Made by a program: the position numbers and the translations under genes
DNA from: Fistulifera solaris
Lineage: Eukaryota > Bacillariophyta > Bacillariophyceae > Naviculales > Stauroneidaceae
Reading direction: 5' to 3'
DNA length: 64,000 nt
Assembly: GCA_030295235.1 (NCBI GenBank)
Contig: AP026162.1
Location: forward strand, 1,736,001-1,800,000
Shown: positions 1 to 11,378 of the stretch, piece after piece
How positions within the stretch are numbered: position 1 is the first letter of the stretch
Layout of the letters: each line of letters opens with the position of its first letter
Notes under the pieces: model-generated
Database searches by the model: none
What the model was told of the DNA's origin: nothing
The model's input: only the letters and a program-made list of their open reading frames with translations

Positions 1-443
1 AATAAAGAAAGACTATATTCGGTTGTTTATAATTCCCTTAGGGTGCAATGGAGTTATTACCGGAGTATTATTTTTTGTTCATTTTGCGTTTTGTCGTCTC
101 CCCTCAGACTTTTTGTCGTTCCGTGATTCACTTGCACATAGTAACGTTTTGCTACGACATCACGTAGAATCTTACGTCTTTTGCTACTGAAAGAAAGGCT
201 TGGTCCCGGACCTCGTTCTCGCAGTTCTGCGAAGCATTTCGACGTCAACCAAGATGCTCATTTCGCATGCACACGCCACTTCCTTGCGTGAACTGTTTGA
301 TCTCTTCATTTTGATCAAAACGCTCATCTTTCTATTCATATTTCTGTTTTGAGTTGCTTCTTTTGCCACGTGAAGAAGACGACACCATGGCTCGACCGAA
401 CGAAAAGAATCGCAAAACGAAAAAGGTCAGTTCCTCGCAAAAC
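1..443. repeat. Exact duplicate of 8424-8866 (copy 1)
   Basis: Bases 1-443 match 8424-8866 at a constant offset of 8423 with no difference that I can find by eye. The match stops at 443/444, where copy 2 continues into the body of the host gene while copy 1 runs into Copia-derived sequence. The left end of the match is set only by the window edge, so the duplication may extend further left. The copied DNA is the intergenic region and first codons of the gene at 8810. Perfect identity means a recent duplication or an assembly artefact. Confidence 0.95.
387..443 (+). pseudogene. 5' fragment of the C4-repeat gene, cut off by the Copia junction
   Basis: The start codon at 387 opens the same 19 codons as the intact gene at 8810 (MARPNEKNRKTKKVSSSQN). 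After 443 the identity is lost and the frame continues into Copia gag-region sequence. The upstream 386 bases are also shared, so this copy probably keeps the gene's promoter and could be transcribed into the fossil element. It lacks every C4 repeat of the parent gene and is therefore a non-functional fragment. Confidence 0.8.
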
Positions 444-2654
444 TCCGAGCCGAGTGCAACAAGAGTTGGATGAAAGTGCAGCCGACGGTGGGAATCCTAC
501 AGAGGAAGAGTTAACAGCGGCAAAGACTAAGGTGAAGGAGAGCTTCCTGGCGGTCTTGTTTCTTGTCAATAGCGACCAGCACAGATTTGGCGAGCTGTTA
601 CTTAAACGTTGAGAATGACTTCACGCTCGGGACTCAAAAGTATCCGCAGACACTCAGTGCCGCGTACGACTGTTTGATGAACTACAGGGCGGTTCCGGTT
701 GAGCGCCAAAGAGACGATGGTGGCGGCCTGGCATTCTTCAATAACGGACAAGAAGGCCGGCGGGAGGTCGAGCAGGGCAGCGGACAAGGCGGCCGGGAAA
801 GCAATGGAGGGCGAGGACGAGGCCGCGGGCGTGGCGGCGGACGCGGAGACGGAAACGCAAACAACTCATCGGGCGCCAAAGTATCGGACAATGGAGATGA
901 GGAGATAGACCACTCACAATATCTCTTAGACCAAGCCGGTAATAATAACGATGAAGTTGCTGCGTACACTATGGACTACGTAGACCGATTAGAGACTTGC
1001 TTACAAGTGTTAGGACACAATGGTGTGCAGGCCGACACTCTTCTCCTAGATAGTTGCTCAACAGTGTGCCTCATATCAAACGGAAAACTGCTACATGGTA
1101 TTCACGACGTGGATCGGCCAATGCGTGTGCGGTGCAATGCCGGAGTCCGGGCAACGAGCAAAATGGGATACTTGGGCTCGTTTCCCGAACCGGTGTGGTA
1201 TGATCCCGGAGGAATAGCAAATATCCTGTCTCTTTTTGTCGTGCAGAAATACTATCCCGTTACCTTTGACAGCTCGGGAGGACAACAGTTTTAAAGTTCA
1301 CCTGGCTAACGAGACTCTCTGCTTCCGACCAACTGCTAAAGGGCTATATGCCATGGACGGAAATGCAAGTGAAAAATGTGAATGGGCTATGGTTACAACT
1401 GTACAGCAAAAGATGTCCGGGTACTCAGCACGAGCTGCATAATGCTGCCGTGCCGCAAGAACCGTACAAAATATTATGATGTACCCCAGCGACCGTCAGT
1501 TCGAAGAAATCGTTGATCACAACCTGATTAAAAACTTGGACGTGACTCGGTCTGATATTCAGGCGGCTAGTGATATCTTTGGTCCCAACCTAGGCTCGTT
1601 GTAATGCGGAAGACTGTCGTAAAGCGTCGCCCCGAGTGCAAAGCATGGCCAACGGTATTCCCGCAGACATTCAAGAAAGGTGCAAAAACATCGTTCTCGG
1701 AATTGACATACTGTTCGTGAACAAAATTCCGTTCTTCATCACCACGTCCCGTGACCTGCACTTTGGAACCGTGGAAGACCTCAACAACCGACAAATCCCC
1801 ACCGTCTCCGAGGCTCTTGGGGCGTGTTGTTAAGCTATACAAGCGTCGTGGACTAAAAGTGGTCGCCATCACGGCGGATCGCGAATTTGCTCCGCTTGAA
1901 GTTGACTTCCCAGGCGTGACATTCAACTTTGCCTCCGCTGATGAGCACGTGCCTGAAATCGAACGCTACATCCGAACCGTTAAGGACCGAGTGCGCAGCC
2001 GCTACAACACACTGCCTTTCAAGCGCATTCCTCGCCTCATGCTGGTCCGCCTTGTCGCCAATGCCGTATTCTGGTTGAACGCCTTTCCCCACAAAGATGG
2101 CGTGTCCACTACTCTCTCTCCCCGATATCTACTGACCGGACAGCACCTTGATGCCACAAAGCATGTCCGCTCGCGAATTTGGGAGCTATGTGCAGACACA
2201 CGAGAAACATACATCCGACATGCAGCCGCTGAACCACTGGGGCCATTTGCCTTGGACCAACCGGAAACGAGCAAGGCGGGCACTATTTTTGTCTTTGAGC
2301 ACCGGAGAGCGTCTACACCGCCAGTACTGGACTCCCATGACAATGCCAAACGATGTTATTGACCGTGTCAGCCAGCTCGGTGCAAAACAGAAAATGCCCA
2401 AAACGCTCACATTTGCCAATCGCTTCGGATTAGAGCTTCCTGATTACCCCGATGAAGCCGACGGCGATCACGACTCTTCTTATTCTCCGAGTGACGATGA
2501 TGACTCTTCCGTCGCCACATCCTCTTCCTCACGACTCGGATGATAGCGCCCGACTCCGACTCTGATCCTGATATCGCCATTTGCTGGTCCTCCCGCCCCT
2601 GCAGGAGTGAGCCCCGCTCATCGTGTCGATAATCGGGATGATGAATTGTTCAAT

Positions 2655-2890
2655 GACGGCATGGACCATCCAAATGATGATGACGACAACTCTGTCGGGA
2701 AGTACAGGAGTGGGGGATGACGAAGCTAACTCTGTTGGAAGCACAGGAGTGGGCGGTGAAGATATCCACGAGGACGGCATGGACCATCCAAATGATGATG
2801 ACGACAACTCTGTCGGAAGTACAGGAGTGGGGGATGACGAAGCTAACTCTGTTGGAAGCACAGGAGTGGGCGGTGAAGATATCCACGAGG
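2655..2890 (+). repeat. Internal tandem repeat in the Copia linker (2 x ~118 bp)
   Basis: Two nearly identical copies of about 118 bp start at 2655 and 2773. Both begin with GACGGCATGGACCATCC and encode an acidic Asp/Glu-rich stretch between the integrase and reverse transcriptase regions of the fossil. A low-complexity acidic linker at this place is unremarkable for Copia elements. Confidence 0.8.
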
Positions 2891-5153
2891 ACTCTGTCGA
2901 GAACACAGGAGTGGAAGACTTTGTCGAAAACGCAGGAGTGGGGGAAATGGAAGACATACCCAGCGAATCGGACCAAATTGCCGCTGAGATGGATGCGCGA
3001 TATGGACCAAGAAATCACGGGATCAATCTCAGGCCGCGGAAACCACGAAGCTACGACCATCTTCATGCTTATCTTGCAGACCAAGACCCAGTCCTGGTGC
3101 AGGAATGCATTCAGTCAGTTATGGACTCGCTGTTTATGACCGAACAGTTGCCCCTTAATCGCGGCTTGAAACTGTTTGGAAAAGACGGAGCTGACTTCGG
3201 TCGTCAACGAGTTGAGGCAATTGGACCGAATGGATGCAATAATCCCGCGAGAACGAAAGTCTCTGAGCCGAGAACAATTGAAGCGGGCTCTGCGGTACCT
3301 TATGTACCTCAAACAGAAAAGATGTGGCCGAATCAAAGCGCGCGGGTGCGCTGACGGCCGTCCACAAAGACTTTACAAAAGCAAAGAGGAGACCAGCTCA
3401 CCGACCGTGATAACCGAAGTCTGTTTTCCTCACTGCACTTGTGGCCGCTCTTGAACGACGCAAATCAATGACACTAGACATCCCAGGCGCATTTATGCAT
3501 TTGAAAATGGACGAACTCATACACATGAAGCTCGGAAGGAGCAATGGCAGAATTGCTGGCAAGGGTCAGCCCAGAGAAATATCGAAAGTATATTGTTGTC
3601 GAAAATGGAAGGCCAGTCGTGTATGTTGAGCTTGCCAAAGCTCTGTACGGGACATTACAAGCCGCCCTTCTTTTTTACAAAAACATTTCCTCGTTCCTGG
3701 TCGACGAGCTTGGGTTCACAATCAATCCGTCACGACAGCTGTGTTGCAAACAAAATGATCAATGGAAAACAATGCACCGTGTGCTGGCATGTAGACGATT
3801 TGATGATCACACACGTCGATCAAAAGGTACTGGACGACATTGCAGACAAGTTCAACAACAAGTACGGCTCGCCCCGAGGCACCGGTGACTGCGACGCGCG
3901 GCGATGTTCACGATTATCTCGGAATGACACTCGACTTCTCCGAGGACGGGAAAGTTCAATTCCGAATGGATGATTACGTCCGAAAACTTGTTGAACGAAG
4001 CACCAAGCGATTGTGACGGGACCTCGGTGACTCCCGCGACCGCCAACCTGTTCACAATCAACGACGAAGCTGAGAAACTCCCACCGGAAAAAGCGGAAAT
4101 ATTCCACCGATTCACGGCCAAACTTCTTTACCTGTGCAAGCGTGTTCGAATCGACATTCAAACCGCGGTAGCATTCCTCACAACGCGAGTGAAACAACCG
4201 GATGTGGATGACTGGAAGAAGCTGGCACGATGCATTCGATACCTCAGCGCAGATCCAAAACTTCCACTGACTCTCGAGATGGCTGATTGTTGCAAAATTG
4301 AATGGTGGATTGACGCGTCTTTTGCGGTGCACCACGACATGCGAAGCCACACTGGGCTAACAATGTCTCTTGGAAAGGGATCCGGCGATATCGAGCTCGA
4401 CCCGACAGAAAATCAACACAAAGAGTTCCACAGAAGCCGAGCTGGTAGGGGTGGACGACGGAATGTACTTGGTAACCTGGACTCGGAACTTCTTGGAGGC
4501 CCAGGGCGTGAAGTTGGCCGACAATGTTGTCTATCAAGACAATCAGAGCGCGATTCTGCTAGAGAGGAACGGCAGAGCTTCGAGCGGCGACGCAGTCGAC
4601 ATATTGACATTCGCTATTTCTTCGCGGACGGACCGAATCAAAAATAGGGAGCTCCAGCGTCGAATATTGCCCAACAACCGAAATGCTCGCGGATTTTTTC
4701 ACGAAACCACTCCAGGGTAGCTTATTCCGGAAGATGCGTCAACGCTGGTAATGAACCTTGGATCGAAAGATCCAAACGATGCGATTCTTTGTCAAGACGG
4801 TTCACAGGAGTGTGTTGGAAATGAAGATGGCTGGAAGATCGTCCGTCGTCGGAGACACGAAGGACGAAACGTGCACACGGGTGACGGACGGAATTCAGAA
4901 AGAATTCGCATCGGCCATCAACATCAAAAAAGGATGACCCGCCCTCGACCACGAAATCGACAAAGCGTAAGAGCAACGCAACGATGGACTTCAGTAAAGC
5001 AATTAGCAGCCACAAGAATACGAACACGTCAGCCTCGCCACGTCCTGGTGCGAGCAGGAGCTCAACGAGGGCGGGCTGAAGCGTTCATTCTTTTGAGCGA
5101 ATCTAAAGTAAAAACGAAAGTTATCTTTACTCGGTTTTTTGAACGGTATCTAT

Positions 5154-5419
5154 TGTTGTCCTGATTGGACGCGATTACCGTTGCGGAAATCGGGGTTTCA
5201 ACAGAATATTGTTTTGCTCTTTCACGCGTTTCTCGGTTTTCTTTTTGTTGCGTGCGGTGATGGTGGTTGGATATTTCATCAAAACGTACGGAGGACGGAC
5301 AACTTTGCTAGATCCGAGTACCTCTACGACCTGAATGACCCCTTAAAGCAACAATGTAACTCATACTATCGACAAAGACACTCGTGTTTTGAGTAGTCGA
5401 GAAGGCCGATGCGACAACA
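5154..5419 (+). repeat. Possible 3' LTR of the Copia fossil
   Basis: A segment of about 266 bp lies downstream of the polyprotein end. It begins with TGTTG and ends with CAACA, as LTRs do (TG...CA with short inverted ends). No second copy is present in the window, because the 5' end of the element is missing, so the assignment cannot be confirmed here. The choice of ends is inference. Confidence 0.35.
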
Positions 5420-5744
5420 AAGAAAACAATCGTGAAACGACGCAGCTACATCTGCTTTCCATGTAGTTAGACTAGTTACTTTACCTGATCGCTTTCTTCC
5501 GACGCATCGTAAATCGTAACTCTATTTTTCCGTTAGAGAGACAACACACACGGCGACTTAGCAGTTCCACCAATAGTTTCAATATTTTGTGTTGAATTAA
5601 CGCCTGTCGATTTAGGAGATTATTCTTTACTAACGTTAGTCAGAAGTACCCCAACAGTCTGACGCATGATTCTTGATCAAGCGAGACGGCGAACATCGGC
5701 GCCTTCTTGTCAAGAATAAGACGTTGCTATCGATTCTTTAAAGC
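5420..5744. other. Intergenic stretch, nothing recognised
   Basis: 325 bases between the probable end of the Copia fossil and the stop codon of the DUF1499 gene. I see no coding signal or repeat. It probably contains the 3' untranslated region of the minus-strand gene that ends at 5745. Confidence 0.5.
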
Positions 5745-6486
5745 TCACAGCCGATTTTCTTCCGTGTACAACGGATGGGTCTTGTAGTCAACACCCTCCG
5801 CTTCCCAGCCTTCGGCACGTAATGCATTCGCAATAAAGTTAAGACGCTTTCCATTGACTCCAAAATCCAAATAGCCAATACGACTGCTGGATCGCACTTG
5901 TACCGAGCGTTCGGGAGTGCCCGGAATGACGGCGAATTCAACATCGTCAATGTATCCATTCTTCAAAGCTTCGTATTGAACATATATGTAGCCTTTCTTT
6001 GCATCGACCGTCCTGATTTCAAATCCACCTCCATCGACCCCGTTCTGACCCGGCGTGTACTTCTTCAAGACTTGTTCGAGTTGCAGAAAGGCTGCCTCTT
6101 GATCCTTGTCTTTCGGCCAAATGAAAGCAGGTACTGAGTGATCCGGATCGTCGGGAATAGTGGAAGAGAAGCAGTTTGGCGCCGGTCCGCATCCTTTCAA
6201 TCCAACATACTCTTCTTGATCGAGACTTTGTCGAATGGCCACGCCGAGATCTTTTCGGTTGGGGGCCTCTTCGTTTCGGCCGATCATCGTACTTGTTGGA
6301 GATTTTGTTTTCAAATGCGTTGGCGGGCTGCGCAGTCGATACAAGTCCTCCCGAGATCCACAGCAGCGCCTGTCGCCGCGGCAAAGTTGATTTTGGGTCG
6401 GGTATCGGATCGGAAGGCGGCATCGACCAACTGACGCACTGAACGACGAGCAAGAACAGCAAAGAAATCTGTAAAGCAGCCTTCAT
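5745..6486 (-). CDS. Thylakoid-lumen DUF1499 protein
   Basis: A protein of about 246 aa. The N-terminus is a signal peptide ([17 protein letters not shown]) followed by a second targeting segment with twin arginine and a hydrophobic stretch ending in QPANAFE, which is the usual form of a Tat-type thylakoid-lumen signal in algae. The mature part carries the DUF1499 hallmarks: [11 protein letters not shown] near the N-terminus, [10 protein letters not shown], and the conserved [15 protein letters not shown] close to the C-terminus. The function of DUF1499 is not established; the presequence places it in the plastid lumen. The two halves lie in different frames. The change falls in the T-run at 6252-6255 (one base too many), and removing one base gives a whole number of codons from 6486 to 5745. 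I treat this as an assembly slip. Confidence 0.8.
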
Positions 6487-6977
6487 AATGGTAAAGATCT
6501 CTTTTCCTCTAGTTAATGATTACAGATGACTTGAAGAGCTCTTATTATCCTCTCATTTCATCGCATTAATCAGCAGTTGTTTTGTTTCGTCATCAAAGAA
6601 GAATGCGTGGCGACGAAGCAGCAGGATCGAAGATCGAAGCAGGATTGTGTTTGGGAGTAAAAAAAAAATCCATACCTGGTACCTCTAGCTAGCGAAACGT
6701 ACATATACGTATATTAGGTATATTAGTATATAATGTCGTATATATACAAAGTACACATACCCCGTAGTATAGTACGGTACCGAATTATACGAGCAACGAG
6801 CAACTAAGTTACCTGCGAAACAAACACCAGCACTTTGACTTTAAAATAAGTAGGTCCAATATCTATTAGTTGTTACACGCTTATTGAATTTGTTCCGTGT
6901 GCATGATGAAGAAAGGAGGCCAGCGGGGATATTACACATTGCTGAAAACCCCGGTATTGTCGATTGAAAATATCTAA
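6487..6977. other. Intergenic region with AT-rich palindromic stretch
   Basis: 491 bases between two minus-strand genes, so it should hold the promoter of the DUF1499 gene and the 3' end of the NSUN gene. About 6690-6780 is rich in alternating TA/CGTATA steps (for example ACATATACGTATATTAGG) and a GTAC-rich run. A poly-A tract of nine lies near 6660. No gene is seen. Confidence 0.5.
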
Positions 6978-8385
6978 TCAGTTACAATATCTACACCTTA
7001 GCGATCTTTGCCAAAAGAAGCCGCTATCGCTCAGTATTCGCGATGATTCCATATTGTTGTTGCTGGACAACTTGGGTACGAAGCGCACGGTCCCTGGTAT
7101 GCTACCTTCTTTCAAAATTTCGTTCCATCCCTGTTCCTCACAACCATTCACTCCGGACCAATCAAAGGAAAGTTCGATAACCGATGCTTGGGAAGGATAC
7201 GTATCAAGAAGCCATTTCACCACTCCTTCATTCTGATCCTCAGAAAGTGAACACGTTGAATACACCAAATGCCCCCCTTTCTTCAACAACCGAAAACCGT
7301 TCGACAATAGAGACCGCTGCAAGTCAACAAGTCTACGGAGTTCTTCTTCATCTGTCAACACAGGAATAGAAAGTGACTCGGATGTCTCTGGTTTTGTCGT
7401 ACCGACAAAAACACCGGCTTGCTTTGCCAGTTGTCTCCGAACGTGCTTGAGCGAACCGTCGGTGCTACATTCAACGTCGACAAGGACACGGTCAAAAAGC
7501 TTAACTGGAACATGACTCAGCGAACTCTCTCCGGCTTGACTCGCTTGACGATCCACGTCGACTAGTTCCTTAAGTCGCTTTCGTTCTCGTCCTTTCGCAC
7601 TCCTGTTTCGACGCTTTCGTCCTTCATCATGAAGGCGTTGTTCCATGCACACAGACGAATCAAATATCAAGTTGGTTGGTTCGGACCCAAACATAGTGCC
7701 ATCATTGTTGTATAGTCGAATCCGTATGCTCTTTCCTTCTTTGCTGCCAATATAGGGAACGACTTGATGCTTCTCGATAATTTTCCGGCATGTCGACAAA
7801 CGAGATTCTGAACAGTCAACACCAATCACCGTAGCTTCCTCGGAATTATCCGAAAGAACATTTTTCCGTAAGTAGTCTGAAATGGCACATAGTTTTAAAC
7901 CAGGGGCACAGCACAAGTCAAGGATCCTCAAAGGTACCTGGGGTGAATCGTTGCCCTTAATACGATCGCAGTGCGTAGACAATAATGCGGCAACGGCTGC
8001 TCCGGAGCTGACCTCCTGTCCATATATTCTCCCTTCTTTGTAACAAGATGATTGTGACAGTCGAAAATCCCCCGGTAGTGAATAGAAACCAAAACTCTTG
8101 TGCAACCACGAAATCGGATGGGGATATTTGGAGTCTGGTGGCAGTTCCGTCTATCGAGAAGGAAAGAGTGAATGTGAGAAGCTCTTGCAGCTTCATCGTA
8201 TAGGTTATCAAATGACTCACCTGGAGAAGTTTGAGCGTCTCGTCACCATCAAAGGCAGGATTCAGTCGGATATGCCGGTCGGCAAGGACGAGTTTCTCCT
8301 TTAACAGATCGTTTACATCAATGCCAAATTGTGCATAGTAAGCTCTTAGCTTTGCCGCGTGATCCGCCGTTTGTGGCTCGGACAT
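6978..8385 (-). CDS. NSUN-family RNA m5C methyltransferase (NSUN3/4-like)
   Basis: The predicted protein has about 445 aa, from two exons: 8385-8221 and 8150-6978. The intron (8220-8151) has GTGAGT at its donor and AG at its acceptor, and the exons join in phase with no slip. Seen motifs: the SAM-binding motif DLCCAPGLKLCAISD, the motif IV cysteine in VLVDVECSTDGS, and the motif VI cysteine in VYSTCSLSEDQNEG. The form VDVxCST rather than the usual DAPCSG is like the NSUN3/NSUN4 branch, which modifies mitochondrial tRNA or rRNA. The family uses the motif VI cysteine as nucleophile and the motif IV cysteine for release. A basic insertion (about RKRRNRSAKGRERKR) lies between motifs. No clear mitochondrial presequence is visible, so organelle location and RNA substrate are open. 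Confidence 0.88.
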
Positions 8386-8423
8386 GGAATAAACCAGAGG
8401 AACGAATGTATTAGATGCTCGTA

Positions 8424-8866
8424 AATAAAGAAAGACTATATTCGGTTGTTTATAATTCCCTTAGGGTGCAATGGAGTTATTACCGGAGTATTATTTTTTG
8501 TTCATTTTGCGTTTTGTCGTCTCCCCTCAGACTTTTTGTCGTTCCGTGATTCACTTGCACATAGTAACGTTTTGCTACGACATCACGTAGAATCTTACGT
8601 CTTTTGCTACTGAAAGAAAGGCTTGGTCCCGGACCTCGTTCTCGCAGTTCTGCGAAGCATTTCGACGTCAACCAAGATGCTCATTTCGCATGCACACGCC
8701 ACTTCCTTGCGTGAACTGTTTGATCTCTTCATTTTGATCAAAACGCTCATCTTTCTATTCATATTTCTGTTTTGAGTTGCTTCTTTTGCCACGTGAAGAA
8801 GACGACACCATGGCTCGACCGAACGAAAAGAATCGCAAAACGAAAAAGGTCAGTTCCTCGCAAAAT
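8424..8866. repeat. Exact duplicate of 1-443 (copy 2, ancestral position)
   Basis: This copy sits in the natural context: it spans most of the 424-bp divergent space between the NSUN gene (start 8385, -) and the C4-repeat gene (start 8810, +) and the first 57 coding bases. It therefore includes most of a bidirectional promoter. Identity to 1-443 appears complete. Confidence 0.95.
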
Positions 8867-11302
8867 GACAATGACGAGGTAACAAATGACGAGCCCGAAG
8901 TATGGGATGTCATCAAGGTCATAAATCCGAAAGATGATGATAAACCGACCTGTCGTTCGAAACGATGCAAGAAAACGGCCGTGGCGGTTTGGGCCGCGAG
9001 TCACCAGCCGGAGGACGAATGGCCCGTCTGCGAGAAGTGTCAACTCGCGGAATTCGGTGGATGGCCCGAGGGCGTTGAACCCCGGAAGACGACGACGATG
9101 AGCCAGTCGGAACGGAGGAAGATGATGCAAGCAAGAAAACGACCAAACGCTCCGTGAGCCCTGGAAATGCCGCTGATAGCGATAAACCTGAAAGCAATGA
9201 CGAAACAACTACTCCTACAGACGAGCAATCGAATGGCGATGAGGAAGAACAGTGGCAATTGTCGGAGATTCTGTCCAAAGAGGCTGTGACGGGGCGCGGT
9301 CACCGCAAGTGTATGACAGACGATTGCAAAAATCGGGCAGCGTGCGTCTATGTGTCGACGAAAACTCCAAAAGAAAAGTGGTATACGTGTCTTGATTGTC
9401 AGGTAAGGAAACATCTCTTCATTGCAAATTGTTAAGTAAACATTTTAAAAGAACCTTTACTCACGTAACTCCCAGGAATCGGACTTTGGTGGATGGCCCG
9501 ATGCTGACGAACTTCCGGTCAATGTCATGACAGATGAACATAAAGACGCGCTGATCAAGCATTGCGCGAAGAAATCCGATATTGACATGCCTCTTTTTGG
9601 ATCGAAGACTCCGAAAAACACCGGAAAGGCCCGGGCTATCAGTCCCGACATGGCTGACGAAAACGGCGTCAACGATCCAGATACGCCGGAGCACGATGAA
9701 GACGACGAATGGGAGGCCGAAGAAGTTTGGGACCTCGTGAAAATTATCGGTATCGACGCTCTATTGATTGACAGTCCGGTCAAGTGTTCGACTGAAACCT
9801 GCCTACTCCCAGCTGCCTGTGTCTATGTTTCATCGCAAGCTCCGACGGAAAAGTGGTACACGTGCCTCGACTGCCAGGTAAGTCTTTCTCATCGCAAACG
9901 AAACTTATTGCGTTGCTTCAGCACAAACTGACAGTAATCATGTCATCTTCTGCAATCCAGGAAAAAGATTACGGCGGATGGCCTGATCTCGACGATCTCC
10001 CGGTCAAGTCCCTTTCTGATGAGCATCAAAAAGTTTTGAAAGAAAAGTGTTCGAACAAGCCAAACATCAAGATGCCCGTAGTCGATCCGAAGACGCCGTG
10101 TGACAAAAACCAGCAGCAGATAACTAACAATTTCTTCTCTTTTGATGATGCACCGGACGGTACACAGTGCGGAACTGGCGATGATATCAACCTTGTCTCA
10201 CCCGTTCCAACGGCTCCTGACAAAGCAAAAAAGCAACCCAGCAAGGAGGCTTTGGCGTTGCACAAGAAATGGCTTGAGGAGGCGGAAGCACTGGGTGGAC
10301 CTGGTGCTCGAATCATTGTCAGCAAACCAGCCGCGAAGGAAAAGATTTTGGAAACGATGTTCGATGCTTTCCGTCCCATGAATATCACTGAAATCTTCCA
10401 GGTAAGTCGGCAGTCTTCCACATTCAATTTGTCTTCGAAATACACCGCTCCTACTAAAACTGCCAATGAAACTTTACAGGTTCATAAAGGGGCTATTCCG
10501 AAGCCCGTTTTGAAATCGTGTTTGGACGACATGGTCAAGGGCAAGACCAATCCGTTCGACGATAGCGACTCAGAAGAAGCCAACCAGGAAATCTCTGACA
10601 ACAAACCCTCAACTTCGGATCACTTCGCAGGGTCTCTGTTTCTAAAAGCAGGGAAGAGTTCGAACGCGTCTGTTTACTATGTCGACTACAACAAGGCAAA
10701 GAACGGCAACGGACTTGATGCCGACGAGCGAAATGACCTTTACGCGAAGAGTACCCAAGCTGTGCTAGAGGAAGAAGACCTCCAAAACAAAAATCCGATC
10801 GACTAAAGATAGCGCTAAGGAAATCTTCTCCCAACCGACAAACGAAGAGCTTGTTGTCCGTCTTGACGAAGCCGAAGCCAATCTTCTAGAGATTACCAAA
10901 AAGGTTGAAGAGGCACGGCAGCTGAAGGTGAACGAGAAGCATAAAGAGCAGACAAAACGCCGGATTGAGCACTTTGCAACTGAATGGCGCAAGCGTCTTC
11001 GTCTGACGATGGATTTCCTTCACACGATGGAAGAAGTATCCGATGGCACAGTTAGCGCAAAGAAGTGTCTTTCTGGTGACGGACAGATCGAGATGGATTC
11101 AGATGAAGTCGCTGTGAAACAGGCTCTCGCACTTGCAAAGAAAAAGCATTCCGGTCCTCCGCGGCCATTGAAAAGAAGCAAGACCAAGGGGACGGAAACC
11201 AGCGATGGTATTGCCCCGAGCAAGAACTTTATTGCGGTTCGTCTAAACAGCCAGGGTCGAGTTGAGCGAGTTCTCCTTGATGATGGAAATGATGTCGAAT
11301 AA
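8810..11302 (+). CDS. Protein with three C-x4-C-x20-C-x2-C zinc-type repeats
   Basis: I do not recognise this family. The predicted protein has about 752 aa from four exons: 8810-9402, 9476-9877, 9961-10401 and 10480-11302. The N-terminal half holds three repeats with exactly the same cysteine spacing, C-x4-C-x20-C-x2-C-Q, each followed by an acidic DFGGWPD-like sequence. In repeats 2 and 3 an intron falls right after the CQ pair, suggesting exon duplication. Four cysteines at fixed spacing imply zinc binding; a nuclear or chromatin-reader role would be a guess. The C-terminal part is charged, partly coiled-coil (about 10820-11000), with a Lys-rich tract and a conserved-looking end (NFIAVRLNSQGRVERVLL). 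Two single-base slips are apparent, in the C-run near 9083 and in an A-run near 10785-10795; allowing for both, every exon is a whole number of codons. Intron 3 (78 nt) is open and in phase. Confidence 0.75.
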
Positions 11303-11378
11303 TTCTGAACTCGAAACTTCAAGGTACATTGATCTCCGTTGCCCGCGGATAAGTAGCGCTTTCAGTCTAAGACATATT

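Larger units (their letters stand above)
444..5419 (+). mobile_element. Ty1/Copia LTR retrotransposon fossil, 5'-truncated and broken
   Basis: This is a degraded Copia element read on the + strand. The parts occur in Copia order: a gag remnant with an Arg/Gly-rich stretch (about 500-950), an aspartic protease with a DSCSTV motif (about 1040), integrase (about 1600-2350), an acidic linker with an internal tandem repeat (2655-2890), reverse transcriptase (about 3400-3900), RNase H with an STEAEL motif (about 4300-4520), and the usual end of the polyprotein, ADFFTKPLQ (about 4690). The 5' LTR and the start of gag are missing: the element begins abruptly at the edge of the duplicated 443-bp segment. 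The reading frame is interrupted roughly ten times, so it is not active. Some interruptions may be assembly slips, as in the host genes. Age cannot be estimated from LTR divergence because only one possible LTR is present; the long recognisable domains suggest it is not ancient. The family resembles the CoDi Copia lineages of diatoms, which is inference. Confidence 0.88.

Noticed and set aside
9154-9435. Separate gene starting at 9154 with a GTG start
   Set aside because: It is the second part of the C4-repeat protein; a single-base slip upstream accounts for the frame change.
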